In this document: positions 9,378-17,251 of the stretch, one piece after another
Layout: the number at the start of each line of letters is the position of its first letter
How positions within the stretch are numbered: the first letter of the stretch is position 1
Virus record (IMG/VR): IMGVR_UViG_3300042304_000071
Span: 1 to 34,724 of that record
Source of the DNA: a virus
Length of the DNA stretch: 34,724 nucleotides
Direction: 5' to 3' (one strand)
The notes under the pieces: generated by a model
What the model saw: the letters and a program-made list of their open reading frames with translations, nothing else
What the model was told of the DNA's origin: nothing
Database searches by the model: none
Position numbers and translations under genes: made by a program

Positions 9378-10954
9378 TGGCAGTTGATGTAAAAAAGTTA
9401 ATTGCAGATGCAAAGACTGCTCAAGAAGCAGCTCGTATTGCTGCAGAAAAAGCCCAAGGTACAGCAGCAAAAGAGAGTATAGATTCTGAAACACGTGCAC
9501 GCTCTAAGAGTCAATTAGACTATGCCAATACTCTAAAGCCCAGACTAATAGATTATGAAGCACAACTTAAATTTTGGGCTACCAAGATTGCTCGTGGAGA
9601 CAAACTATCTGCAGTAGAGCAAAAAGAATTTGATAGATTAGTAAAGGACTACAGTTCTCTTAACAAGACAGTAGATGCTGCAATTAAAAAGTCTAATGAC
9701 ATTCTTGTAGATGCACGTAGAAAAGTTACAGCAAAAACACCTGTTGCACCTAAAACTCAAACAGATGCTGGTGCTCCTACTGGCACTCCTACCGTTACTC
9801 CTTCCCTTCAGCCAAAACCAAATCTTGATAAAAAGCCAAAGACACCAACTACTGGTGGTGGTACAGGTGGAGGTCCAACCGGAACGACAGTTCCATCTGG
9901 ATTTAATGTAGGCACATTCCGCAAGGCAGATGAAGCATCTATGGCTAAGGCTGGTGGTCCTACAGGACCTACTGCTGTAACTGTTGCAGCAACACCACTA
10001 GATACTCTTCTTGCTAAGACAGATTTCTGGTATGACCTACCTGATTACATCTTTAAGTTGGAACCTAAACTTGGTGAAATGCTTGTGCAGGCAGTAAAAG
10101 AAGGTTGGGATAATGACAAGTTCTTAGCCAAGGCTAAGTTAACTCCTTGGTGGCAAAAGAACGCATCAACTGTACGTACTCGTATTGTTGATCGTGCAAA
10201 GTATGACGAACTTAAAGCAGCAGGTGAAGATGTAACCAAGTCTGATTATGGCCTATATCTTGCAAAGCAAACGCGTTCTGTTAAGGCAAAGGCTAAAGAG
10301 ATTGCTGGCGTTACTCTTACTGACGAACAAGCACAATCTGTTGCACAAAAGATTTATGATGGTTTCCTAGACGATGACCCACTAGCAATCAATGCTTTGA
10401 TTACACCATTCATTGGTAGAGTAACAAGTATCGTTGGAACAGGAACTGCTGGAAAGCAGACAGGCTTTAGTGGTCAGGCGCTTCAGAATTACCAAACACT
10501 CCAAGGCATTGCTAAGGCAAATGGATTTAGTCTAAAAGACATCTTGCCAAATATCTCTGCAGTTACTGCAGGCGGAGATCTTGAGACAGCGGTATTACGC
10601 GCTCTTGCTAATGGCGATATTGATATCAACCGTGTATCACAAGATGCTCGTATGCTTGCAGCACAAGGTCAACCACAGTATGTCCGTGACCTGCTTGGTC
10701 AAGGCTATGACCTACAGGCTATCTATTCACCATACCGCCAAACAATGGCATCAGTGCTTGAATTAAACGCAGATGAAATTGATCTTAATGATTCAACACT
10801 TCGTATGGCTATTAGCGATAAGGGTGATATGAACTTGTATGACTTTAAGAAAGCGCTACGCAAAGATTCACGTTGGCAATATACAGAAAATGCTCGTGAT
10901 GAAGTTGCTTCATCAACATTACAAGTCCTTCGTGACTTCGGATTCCAGGGGTAA
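9377..10954 (+). CDS. Helical protein with Pro/Thr/Gly linker, candidate internal virion protein
   Basis: 525 residues, ATG within a TAATG overlap. Residues 1-125 are Ala/Lys/Glu-rich and likely a long coiled coil (KLIADAKTAQEAARIAAEKA). Residues 125-175 form a Pro/Thr/Gly linker with a GGGTGGGPTGT turn. The remaining 350 residues are mixed helical, with YDLPDYIFKLEPKLGEMLVQ, a trio of Asp residues in DGFLDDDP, and a C-terminal helix (ARDEVASSTLQVLRDFGF). No catalytic motif was seen. Rod, linker and globular part suit a protein folded inside the head and released with DNA, but this is positional inference. Confidence 0.65.
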   Translation: MAVDVKKLIADAKTAQEAARIAAEKAQGTAAKESIDSETRARSKSQLDYANTLKPRLIDYEAQLKFWATKIARGDKLSAVEQKEFDRLVKDYSSLNKTVDAAIKKSNDILVDARRKVTAKTPVAPKTQTDAGAPTGTPTVTPSLQPKPNLDKKPKTPTTGGGTGGGPTGTTVPSGFNVGTFRKADEASMAKAGGPTGPTAVTVAATPLDTLLAKTDFWYDLPDYIFKLEPKLGEMLVQAVKEGWDNDKFLAKAKLTPWWQKNASTVRTRIVDRAKYDELKAAGEDVTKSDYGLYLAKQTRSVKAKAKEIAGVTLTDEQAQSVAQKIYDGFLDDDPLAINALITPFIGRVTSIVGTGTAGKQTGFSGQALQNYQTLQGIAKANGFSLKDILPNISAVTAGGDLETAVLRALANGDIDINRVSQDARMLAAQGQPQYVRDLLGQGYDLQAIYSPYRQTMASVLELNADEIDLNDSTLRMAISDKGDMNLYDFKKALRKDSRWQYTENARDEVASSTLQVLRDFGFQG

Positions 10955-10956
10955 CA

Positions 10957-12102
10957 ATGGCTATCAATAGAGACATACTTCAGTTAGGCGAAGATTTTGG
11001 TCCAGATGGATTACCTATTGGGACTACTGAAACTACAGATCCTACTGTAGTTGAACCTACTGTTACTACTGAACCTGGTAAAAAGGCGATAGGTTCATCT
11101 ACTGATCCTAAAACTGGAGATGTCTACATTTTGTATGATGATGGAACCAGTGAACTGCAATTTTCAGGAACATTAGAAGCAGATGCTAAAGCTGCTGCTT
11201 TTGCAGCACAACAAGAAAAGAACTTTGCTACTGCAGAAAAAGCAGCAACAAAGAAGGCAACAGGACAATCTGCCTTTGAACTACTATCTTCAGAGTTTGG
11301 TGCCTTTGGTATGGGTGCTCTAGTAGCGCCACTACAACAATTTATTGAAGAAGGTATCTCAAGAGATGAGTTCGTCTTACGTCTTCGTAATACAGATGCC
11401 TACAAGAAGCGCTTTGCTGCTAACGCTCAGCGTGTAGCAAAAGGACTTCGTGCTTTATCTGAGGCTGAATATATTGGTATGGAAGACCAGTACCAGAACG
11501 TAATGCGTCAATATGGATTACCAGAGTCTTACTATGCACGTGGAGATATGGGCCGTCAAGAAGGATTTGAGAAGTTCTTGGCTGGAGATGTATCTGCAGT
11601 TGAACTAGAAGACCGCATCTCTACCGCACAAAAGCGCGTAATCAATGCTAACCCAGAAGTAACACAAGCGCTGAAAGAATTTTATCCTGAGATTACTAAT
11701 GCAGACATTTTGGCCTACACCCTTGATCCAACCAATGCTATTGAAAACATCAAGCGTAAGGTAACCACTGCTGAAATTGGTGGCGCTGCAATTCAAACAG
11801 GACTACAAACTGGTGTAACCAGAGCAGAAGAATTACGAGCTGCTGGTATTACTAAAGAATCTGCACAGCAAGGATATGGAACTATTGCAGGTGGACTACA
11901 GCGTGGTTCACAGCTTGCATCCATCTATGGAGAATCTCCATACACACAGACAACAGCAGAACAAGAAGTATTTAACATTGCCGGTGCTCAAGAATCACGT
12001 AAGCAACGACAGAAAATTACTGGACTAGAGAAGGCTGCCTTTGGTGGTCAATCTGGTCTATCATCTAGCGCATTAGCACGAGATCGTGCTGGCGCTTACT
12101 AA
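10957..12102 (+). CDS. Helical structural-region protein, candidate internal virion protein
   Basis: 381 residues; ATG two bases after the previous stop with GGGG upstream. The first 40 residues are Thr/Glu/Pro-rich and probably disordered. The stretch around residues 50-75 (TGDVYILYDDGTSELQ) looks like a beta hairpin. From residue 80 on the protein is helical and charged. The C-terminal 45 residues repeat short Ala/Gln/Gly steps and end SSALARDRAGAY. It is the last gene before a 125-base structured gap that separates it from scaffold and capsid. Function unknown; grouped with the preceding helical proteins. Confidence 0.65.
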   Translation: MAINRDILQLGEDFGPDGLPIGTTETTDPTVVEPTVTTEPGKKAIGSSTDPKTGDVYILYDDGTSELQFSGTLEADAKAAAFAAQQEKNFATAEKAATKKATGQSAFELLSSEFGAFGMGALVAPLQQFIEEGISRDEFVLRLRNTDAYKKRFAANAQRVAKGLRALSEAEYIGMEDQYQNVMRQYGLPESYYARGDMGRQEGFEKFLAGDVSAVELEDRISTAQKRVINANPEVTQALKEFYPEITNADILAYTLDPTNAIENIKRKVTTAEIGGAAIQTGLQTGVTRAEELRAAGITKESAQQGYGTIAGGLQRGSQLASIYGESPYTQTTAEQEVFNIAGAQESRKQRQKITGLEKAAFGGQSGLSSSALARDRAGAY

Positions 12103-12114
12103 ATAAAAAGCCTG

Positions 12115-12198
12115 CCACTAGAACGACTGGCCTAGTGGAGCGACATCAATACCAGTAGCTAGAGCCACACCAGTTCCCCAACTGAATGTGAGGCTAGC
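12115..12198 (+). promoter_or_regulatory. Two RNA hairpins in the 125-base gap before the scaffold gene
   Basis: The gap 12103-12227 holds two inverted repeats. The first pairs CCACTAG (12115-12121) with CTAGTGG (12132-12138) around a ten-base loop. The second is a long imperfect hairpin: GCTAG at 12158 pairs with CTAGC at 12194, CC with GG, CAC with GTG, and the top is a perfect CAGTT-CCCC-AACTG (12171-12184). No T-tract follows either one, so neither is a normal intrinsic terminator. A ribosome site (GGGAGAAGGA) and the scaffold ATG follow. Likely roles are RNA processing, protection of the capsid transcript, or translational control; none can be chosen from sequence. Confidence 0.55.
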
Positions 12199-12227
12199 GC
12201 CAACAACTAATAGGGAGAAGGACCACT

Positions 12228-12698
12228 ATGTCCAATTACGACTACGAGGATGATGACGACTTCACAACGGATGACTCATCTAACGACCTAGTAAAGCAAC
12301 TACGCAAAGCATCTAAAACAAAAGATAAAGAACTGCAAGAACTTCGTTCTCAGTTTGAGTCTTTGAATAAGGCGCAGCGCGAAAGAGCAATAAAGGATGC
12401 CCTCGCAGCTCGCGGGGTAAACAGCAAAATTGCTTCATTTATCCCACAGGATATAGACCCAACTGAAGAGTCTGTATCTAAATGGCTTGAAGACTATGCC
12501 GATGTATTCGGTATTGAAACAAGTCAAACCCAGGCAACACCTAACGTAAATCCAGCCGATGCTGCAGCATATAAGCGTATGACAAACTCCGCCGACTCTG
12601 GCGCTTCGCCAGAACATAACGGAGACATTATGCAAAGACTAATGAATGCAAACAGCAAAGAAGAACTGGACGAAGTTATTAGGTTGTCTGGACTCTAA
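12228..12698 (+). CDS. Capsid scaffolding protein
   Basis: 156 residues with a strong ribosome site. The N-terminus is very acidic (DYEDDDDF), followed by a Lys/Glu coiled coil at residues 22-50 (LVKQLRKASKTKDKELQELR), a short central domain, a disordered Pro/Asn/Ala stretch and a small C-terminal helical unit (IMQRLMNANSKEELDEVIRL). Acidic and coiled-coil composition, about 150 residues, and location directly upstream of the major capsid gene are the usual marks of a phage scaffold, which guides procapsid assembly and is then removed. No protease motif is seen here. Confidence 0.8.
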   Translation: MSNYDYEDDDDFTTDDSSNDLVKQLRKASKTKDKELQELRSQFESLNKAQRERAIKDALAARGVNSKIASFIPQDIDPTEESVSKWLEDYADVFGIETSQTQATPNVNPADAAAYKRMTNSADSGASPEHNGDIMQRLMNANSKEELDEVIRLSGL

Positions 12699-12728
12699 TC
12701 CGATCCTATAACAGAAAGGCTAGACCTA

Positions 12729-13910
12729 ATGGCAATTCCAACAGGTACCCCCACAACCACGTCTAGCATCAGCGCACTCGTAACTGCAGCATACGATCAG
12801 TATGTAAGAATGGCACTTCGTTCCATTCCAGTTATGCGTTCACTAGCTGATGTTAAGCCCGTGCAACAGGCTATGCCAGGATCATCAGTTGTTTTCTCAA
12901 TCTATTCAGATTTGGCACAAGCTACTTCTACATTGAGCGAAGCATCAGATGTTTCAAGCATTGCACTAGGTAACCCATCACAGGTTACAGTAACACTGAA
13001 CGAATACGGTTCAGCAGTTACAACAACAAAGAAGTTAAACCTAACTTCATTCAACGATGTTGACTCAGCACTTGCTGACATCATCGCTTACAACGCAGCA
13101 GATTCCATTGACAACGTAGTAGGTCAGGTCCTCTCAGCAGGAACTAACGTACTTTACGCAAATGGCCCATCAGGTACTGCACCAACATCATCAGCTACAG
13201 TTCTACCAGTAGACACAATGACAGTTGCAGAAATCCGCAACGCTGTTGTATCACTACGCACAAACAAGGCATTGCCTCGTATGGGTGAACTATATGCTGC
13301 ATACCTACACCCACGTCAGTCAGCCGATCTTCGCGCTGAAACTGGTACAGGTGGATTCCAGGAACTAACAAAGTACGTTGAGCGTACACCGTTCGTTGCT
13401 GGTGCAGTAGGCGTTATCGAAGGCGCTTTCATCGTTGAGACACCACGTGTCCTAAACGGTCTAAAGTTGTCAACAGGTATCACACCTACAGTGTCAATCA
13501 CTAACAGTGCGTTGACATCAAACGTTGCAACAATTACAACAGCAGTTGCTCACGGTCTTGGCGTAGGCCAGGTCGTAACAGTTGCTGCTGTAACTGCAAC
13601 AACACTTAACGGTACATTTACAATCGCATCTGTACCATCAACAACAACATTTACCTATGCACTGACAGCAACTAACGTTACTTCAGCAGCAGATACAGGT
13701 ACTGTTACATTTACTAACAACTACCGTGCGATCATCGCAGGTCGTGAAGCATTGGCTGAAGCACAGGCTGCAGACATCTCAACCGTTATCGGTCCAGAGA
13801 TTGACGCGCTACGTCGTTTCCGCACAATCGGTTGGTACTACTTCGGAGGCTTCAACCGCCTTCGTGAGTCTGCTCTCTATCGCATTGAGTCAGCAGCAAC
13901 TAACGGATAA
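12729..13910 (+). CDS. Major capsid protein with inserted beta domain
   Basis: 393 residues, ATG preceded by GAAAGG. The pattern of segments, including SIYSDLAQATSTLSE, VTLNEYGSAVTTTKKLNL and a C-terminal AGREALAEAQ...GPEIDALRRF...ALYRIE block, fits an HK97-fold capsid subunit of the N4-gp56-like type. Residues about 251-331 are a separate Thr/Val-rich unit (VATITTAVAHGLGVGQVVTV...NGTFTIASVPSTTTFTYA) of the small beta-sandwich kind often found in phage structural proteins; it interrupts the capsid fold between LNGLKLS and NYRAIIAG. It could form a surface protrusion on the capsid. It follows scaffold and precedes a hairpin. Capsid identity is well supported by context and segment pattern; the fold subtype is less certain. 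Confidence 0.87.
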   Translation: MAIPTGTPTTTSSISALVTAAYDQYVRMALRSIPVMRSLADVKPVQQAMPGSSVVFSIYSDLAQATSTLSEASDVSSIALGNPSQVTVTLNEYGSAVTTTKKLNLTSFNDVDSALADIIAYNAADSIDNVVGQVLSAGTNVLYANGPSGTAPTSSATVLPVDTMTVAEIRNAVVSLRTNKALPRMGELYAAYLHPRQSADLRAETGTGGFQELTKYVERTPFVAGAVGVIEGAFIVETPRVLNGLKLSTGITPTVSITNSALTSNVATITTAVAHGLGVGQVVTVAAVTATTLNGTFTIASVPSTTTFTYALTATNVTSAADTGTVTFTNNYRAIIAGREALAEAQAADISTVIGPEIDALRRFRTIGWYYFGGFNRLRESALYRIESAATNG

Positions 13911-13920
13911 TTTCCGTTCG

Positions 13921-13948
13921 GCAGGGGTGGGGTCAAACCCACCTCTGC
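13921..13948 (+). terminator. Strong hairpin after the capsid gene, probable attenuator
   Basis: An 11-base-pair stem (GCAGGGGTGGG with CCCACCTCTGC, one G-T pair) around the loop GTCAAA begins ten bases after the capsid stop codon. It is followed only by TACTT, so the T-tract is poor. Such a hairpin could partly stop transcription or protect the 3' end of the capsid transcript, allowing more capsid than downstream products. Confidence 0.55.
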
Positions 13949-13967
13949 TACTTATGAAAGGTTGGAT

Positions 13968-14294
13968 ATGGCATACACACTAACAACTCCTTACCAGTGG
14001 CAAACTTGGGGCGGAGGCTATAACGAGTTCACTCCTTATGCTCGCCTTGCAGGGCGTCGCTTTATAGGTGGAACTATTGATGGCCCTATCGCAACTAGCC
14101 TTACAGATGTAGCACGTGGTCAAACAATCATTGTTAATGGAACCACTGTTACTTTGACATTAACTCCAAGCCAAGATGATTTAGCTGCTGCTAGTTACTA
14201 CTTCCTTGGTGGACACGAGTACGAGATCAGCGATGGTCAAGCACAGGTTCTTATTGATGCCGGTCTAGGCGATTATGTGACACCAGTTGTATGA
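13968..14294 (+). CDS. Small beta-rich head-region protein
   Basis: The ATG at 13968, with GAAAGG upstream, is preferred over an in-frame TTG two codons earlier. The 108-residue product has Thr/Val/Ile strands (GQTIIVNGTTVTLTLTPS) and aromatic Tyr/Trp-rich N-terminal residues. It begins immediately after the post-capsid hairpin and its stop overlaps the next start (ATGA). The position suggests a capsid decoration or head-completion protein; no family was recognised. Confidence 0.65.
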   Translation: MAYTLTTPYQWQTWGGGYNEFTPYARLAGRRFIGGTIDGPIATSLTDVARGQTIIVNGTTVTLTLTPSQDDLAAASYYFLGGHEYEISDGQAQVLIDAGLGDYVTPVV

Positions 14295-14563
14295 GTCTGC
14301 ATAGACGAACAACTCATCTTGAATATGTAGAAGGATGCTTTGGTTGCAAGGTCGGAGATCTTGAACTAAGCGTAGGTGCTGCAAACCACAGAGGTATACC
14401 CACTGCTAAGCAGCACGACAAAGAGTTAGGTTCCTATTACGACGCAGTGCGTCAGGGAATCGAACCAAGTTCGACAAAACAAAAAGATATAGATGCAGCA
14501 GTAAGGCTTTCCAACGATGCCGGTAAAGCCTTTGATTCAACTACTATGACATTTAAGGAGTAA
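14291..14563 (+). CDS. Small protein with a CxxC knuckle
   Basis: 90 residues starting in an ATGA overlap. The N-terminal part contains CFGCKVGDLELS, a single CxxC pair that may bind a metal with His residues nearby (HRR, NHRG). The rest is polar, ending in a helical segment. I recognise the CxxC-plus-LEL arrangement as a recurring type of small phage protein but cannot name a function. It lies in the string of small genes after capsid. Confidence 0.65.
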   Translation: MSLHRRTTHLEYVEGCFGCKVGDLELSVGAANHRGIPTAKQHDKELGSYYDAVRQGIEPSSTKQKDIDAAVRLSNDAGKAFDSTTMTFKE

Positions 14564-14565
14564 TA

Positions 14566-14703
14566 ATGGAAAACTACGCAACAATGGAATCAGACGAGTA
14601 CATCACAAAGTACCCAACACCAGATAAGCAATACGAAGGTGCAATGAAGTACTGCACATATGAGTCAATTCAGACAGGTGCTATGGGCAAGGCTGCCAAG
14701 TAA
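14566..14703 (+). CDS. Very small Tyr/Lys-rich protein
   Basis: 45 residues, ATG three bases after the previous stop, with AAGGAG upstream at the end of the preceding gene. Composition is Tyr, Lys, Glu and Thr (YITKYPTPDKQYEGAMKYCTYE). Its stop forms TAATG with the next gene. No domain. The chain of TAATG couplings supports translation. Confidence 0.55.
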   Translation: MENYATMESDEYITKYPTPDKQYEGAMKYCTYESIQTGAMGKAAK

Positions 14704-14876
14704 TGAAGAAGGCAGCACAGAAGAAAAAAGTTTCTAAAGTAATGAAAGAGTTTAAGGCTGGAACTTTGAACTCAGGATCTAGTAAAGGTCCAGTAGTTAC
14801 AAATCGCAAGCAGGCAGTTGCTATTGCCTTATCTCAGGCAAAGATGACCAAGAAGAAGATGGGTAAGAAGAAGTAA
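14703..14876 (+). CDS. DUF6496-like small basic protein
   Basis: 57 residues, ATG in a TAATG overlap. It contains a Lys-rich start, then VMKEFKAGTLNSGS followed by TNRKQAVAIALSQA, and a terminal run of lysines. The order K-EF--G-L-SG, then RKQA-AIALS-A, matches what I know of the DUF6496 family, found in many phages and bacteria with no known biochemical role. High positive charge suggests nucleic-acid contact. Function unknown. Confidence 0.7.
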   Translation: MKKAAQKKKVSKVMKEFKAGTLNSGSSKGPVVTNRKQAVAIALSQAKMTKKKMGKKK

Positions 14877-15154
14877 TGGCTAAGTCTCCAGCGTGGCAGA
14901 GAGCAGAAGGTAAGAACCCAAAGGGTGGCCTGAATGCAAAAGGTCGTGCCTCTGCCAAGGCTGCAGGTATGAACCTCAAGCCTCCAGTTAAGAAGGCTGA
15001 GGCGGCTAAGTCTCCTAAGTCTGCAGGACGGCGCAAGTCTTTCTGTGGTCGTATGTGTGGGATGAAGGCAAAGAACACTTCTAGTAAGACAGCCAAAGAT
15101 CCAAACTCTAGAATAAACAAGTCGCTTCGCGCTTGGGATTGTAGTTGCAAATGA
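14876..15154 (+). CDS. DUF6321-like basic protein with conserved Cys
   Basis: 92 residues, TAATG overlap. The N-terminal AWQRAEGKNPKGGLNAKGR motif, a Pro/Lys linker, and the C-terminal KSFCGRMCGMKAK...SSKTAKDPNSRINKSLRAWDC block match the DUF6321 type I recall from environmental phages. Four cysteines lie in the second half (FCGRMC and DCSC) and may bind a metal. Strong positive charge. It sits among other small basic head-region genes. Role unknown; a virion DNA-binding or assembly function is speculation. Confidence 0.75.
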   Translation: MAKSPAWQRAEGKNPKGGLNAKGRASAKAAGMNLKPPVKKAEAAKSPKSAGRRKSFCGRMCGMKAKNTSSKTAKDPNSRINKSLRAWDCSCK

Positions 15155-15315
15155 AAAAGAAAGTAGCTTTCTGGGATAAGAAGAACCCTAAAGAAAAGTC
15201 AAAGACATTAACGCCAGCACAAAAGGCGGCAGCAAAAGCACGGGCTAAGGCAGCAGGACGACCTTATCCAAATTTAGTAGATAACGCAGCAGCGTCTCGT
15301 AAAAAGAAGAAGTGA
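15151..15315 (+). CDS. Small basic protein, widespread phage type
   Basis: 54 residues from an ATGA overlap. It carries a Lys-rich start with one Phe-Trp pair, TLTPAQKAAAKARAKAAG, a conserved-looking PYPNLVDNAAA and a lysine tail. I recognise this as a recurring small protein in aquatic phage genomes, without a function. Three such basic proteins follow each other here. Confidence 0.65.
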   Translation: MKKKVAFWDKKNPKEKSKTLTPAQKAAAKARAKAAGRPYPNLVDNAAASRKKKK

Positions 15316-15324
15316 GGTAAATAG

Positions 15325-15609
15325 GTGGCACTAGGACAATACGGCACAACGTTATTAGATGAACTTAATCGTTTGGCTAATGGTGGCACCTATCGAGCAC
15401 CAGGCGAAATGGTGGGCGAAGCCCTTGCTGCAAAGCAATGGGCAGCGCAACGTTCAGTATCAACAAACTTAACAGACACAGTGGGAGTTCTAAATGCGAT
15501 TGCGGGTACGACTACTAGTAACCGTCTTGATTACAGCGGTGTATGTAATCTCATCGCTGGTACTTTTCAACTACCTGCAGCGCAGGCTCTCAGAGCGGTG
15601 TCATCTTGA
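15325..15609 (+). CDS. Small protein ahead of the fibre module
   Basis: 94 residues from GTG; the ribosome site is GTGAGG about nine bases upstream. Early residues are helical (TTLLDELNRLAN), then YRAPGEMVGEALAAKQWAA, and the C-terminal half is Thr/Ala-rich. Its stop overlaps the TTG of the next gene (TTGA). It may be a small tail or head-tail protein by position; no family seen. Confidence 0.6.
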   Translation: MALGQYGTTLLDELNRLANGGTYRAPGEMVGEALAAKQWAAQRSVSTNLTDTVGVLNAIAGTTTSNRLDYSGVCNLIAGTFQLPAAQALRAVSS

Positions 15610-15947
15610 GTGCTAAATATAACTTGGTCTGTGACCAAGCAACTACATTTAATTTTCAGTTTCAGATTCTCAACGACAATACTCCTTGGGATCTAACTGG
15701 CTACACAGGCACTATGACTGTGCGCCCATTCGTGGGTGCATCTACTACTACAGTAGTTGCAAGCACAGCCAATGGTCGTATGGTATTTGATGCACTCAAT
15801 GGTCGAATTACCGTAACTATTAACTCAACAATTACTGGTGCTATCTCTGCCAGCCGTTACGCATATGATTTAGTTTTAGATTCAGGTGGAACGGTTACTC
15901 GTATCCTCGAAGGTAAATTTGTGGTGACAGGAGCCGTGACAACTTGA
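15606..15947 (+). CDS. BppU N-terminal-like fibre/baseplate protein
   Basis: 113 residues, TTG start in a TTGA overlap. The order of features ([23 protein letters not shown], then [16 protein letters not shown], then [23 protein letters not shown]) matches a beta domain common in phage proteins upstream of tail fibres, similar to the N-terminal domain of baseplate BppU proteins. It probably anchors or caps a fibre. It is directly upstream of the collagen-like fibre, again with a TTGA overlap. Confidence 0.7.
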   Translation: MSAKYNLVCDQATTFNFQFQILNDNTPWDLTGYTGTMTVRPFVGASTTTVVASTANGRMVFDALNGRITVTINSTITGAISASRYAYDLVLDSGGTVTRILEGKFVVTGAVTT

Positions 15948-17224
15948 GCACAATAATTGTTATTGAAAACATTACACCGCAAGTAGCAGTAGAATTTTCG
16001 CAAGACCAAGGACCACAAGGTGGTCAAGGTGTCACTGGACCTACAGGACCCACTGGTCCTGCGGGAGCAACAGGACCAGCAGGAGTTACAGGGGCAACAG
16101 GTGCCGTTGGAGCCACTGGAGTAACAGGAGCAACAGGTGCTACAGGAAGTACTGGACCGATTGGCGCGACGGGTGCCGTTGGTCCTACTGGAATTACAGG
16201 GGCCACAGGCCCTGCAGGCGCAACGGGCGATACGGGAGTCACAGGTCCAACAGGACCTGTTGGCGCTACAGGAATCACGGGAGCTACTGGACCTACGGGA
16301 CCAGCTGGCGCAACTGGAACAACAGGAGTCACAGGTGCGACAGGACCTGCGGGAGCGACTGGCCCACAAGGTGCCACAGGAGTAACAGGTGTTACAGGAG
16401 ATATCGGTCCAACAGGTGCGTTAGGTGCCACAGGGCCAGCAGGTGCAACAGGTCCTACAGGACCAGTTGGCGCAACTGGTGCTACTGGTCCAACTGGTGC
16501 TACAGGTGCCGATGGTGGATCAGCCAACTATTACGATTACAGAACAAATACAAGTGCTACATCTGGTAATCCTGGAAGTGGCGATTTGTTATGGAACAAT
16601 GCTACACAGATTTCTGCTACACAAATTAACATCAATCATCTTAACGATGATGGTGTAGATATTGATATCTTCTTGGCTTTGATTAAGACCAGTGATGTTA
16701 TCTTTGTACAAGATAAGAACAACTCTGGCAATTATCAAAAGTGGACAGTATCTGCCACGCCAACAATACAAGTTGGTTACATTGAAATTCCAGTAACCCT
16801 ATCTACATCTGCAGGAACTGGTACAACAAATTTTTCTAATAACCATCAAATTATTGTGGCTATTATATCAACTGGTATCGTAGGGCCTACAGGTGCCACA
16901 GGACCCATTGGTGCCACAGGTGCCACAGGACCACAAGGAGTTACAGGCGATATAGGTCCTACGGGCGCTACAGGCCCTACAGGGCCTATCGGTGCAGCCT
17001 CAACAGTTGCAGGTCCTACGGGTGCAACAGGCCCAGTAGGTGCAACTGGTACCGCTGGTGCTGCTGGTGCCACTGGTGCTACAGGTCCTTCTGGAATAGA
17101 TGGTGTTACTGGCCCAACAGGACCGACAGGTCCCTCTGGTACAGCAGGAGCAACAGGAGCCACGGGCGTGACTGGTGCCACTGGCCCATCAGATTTTACA
17201 ATGGTATTTATGGGTGCCTATTAA
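15944..17224 (+). CDS. Collagen-like tail fibre protein
   Basis: 426 residues from TTG. Residues 1-22 form a short beta-like anchor. Residues 23-191 and 314-416 are Gly-X-Y repeats, mostly GPT, GAT, GPA and GVT, expected to form collagen-type triple helices. Between them, residues about 192-313 form a non-repeat island ([28 protein letters not shown]) likely to be a trimeric globular domain. The protein ends [11 protein letters not shown]. Thr takes the Y position where animal collagen has hydroxyproline, as is usual in bacterial and phage collagen-like proteins. A trimeric fibre is the likely product. Host receptor unknown. Confidence 0.85.
   Translation: MSTIIVIENITPQVAVEFSQDQGPQGGQGVTGPTGPTGPAGATGPAGVTGATGAVGATGVTGATGATGSTGPIGATGAVGPTGITGATGPAGATGDTGVTGPTGPVGATGITGATGPTGPAGATGTTGVTGATGPAGATGPQGATGVTGVTGDIGPTGALGATGPAGATGPTGPVGATGATGPTGATGADGGSANYYDYRTNTSATSGNPGSGDLLWNNATQISATQININHLNDDGVDIDIFLALIKTSDVIFVQDKNNSGNYQKWTVSATPTIQVGYIEIPVTLSTSAGTGTTNFSNNHQIIVAIISTGIVGPTGATGPIGATGATGPQGVTGDIGPTGATGPTGPIGAASTVAGPTGATGPVGATGTAGAAGATGATGPSGIDGVTGPTGPTGPSGTAGATGATGVTGATGPSDFTMVFMGAY
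16010..16516 (+). repeat. Collagen-coding repeat, block 1
   Basis: Imperfect nine-base steps encoding Gly-X-Y with Gly at every third codon over about 169 codons. Codons vary (GGT, GGA, GGC, GGG), so the repeat is conserved in protein more than in DNA. Opposite-strand reading gives long false Pro/Val/Ala frames. Confidence 0.85.
16883..17191 (+). repeat. Collagen-coding repeat, block 2
   Basis: A second run of about 103 codons of Gly-X-Y, interrupted once around [11 protein letters not shown], following the non-collagen island of the same gene. Composition is slightly more Ala-rich than block 1. Confidence 0.82.
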
Positions 17225-17251
17225 AATGACAAGAAACTGGAGCAATAACTA

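Noticed and set aside
12103-12227. Possible tRNA in the structured gap
   Set aside because: There is no 7-bp acceptor stem, no T-arm consensus and no cloverleaf fit; the hairpins are separate.
16024-17181. Long minus-strand Pro/Val/Ala-rich frames
   Set aside because: They mirror the Gly-X-Y coding repeat exactly and have no ribosome site or independent protein character.
16010-17191. Short DNA repeats as a possible CRISPR array
   Set aside because: The period is nine bases with codon-level variation and no spacers; it codes for collagen-like protein.
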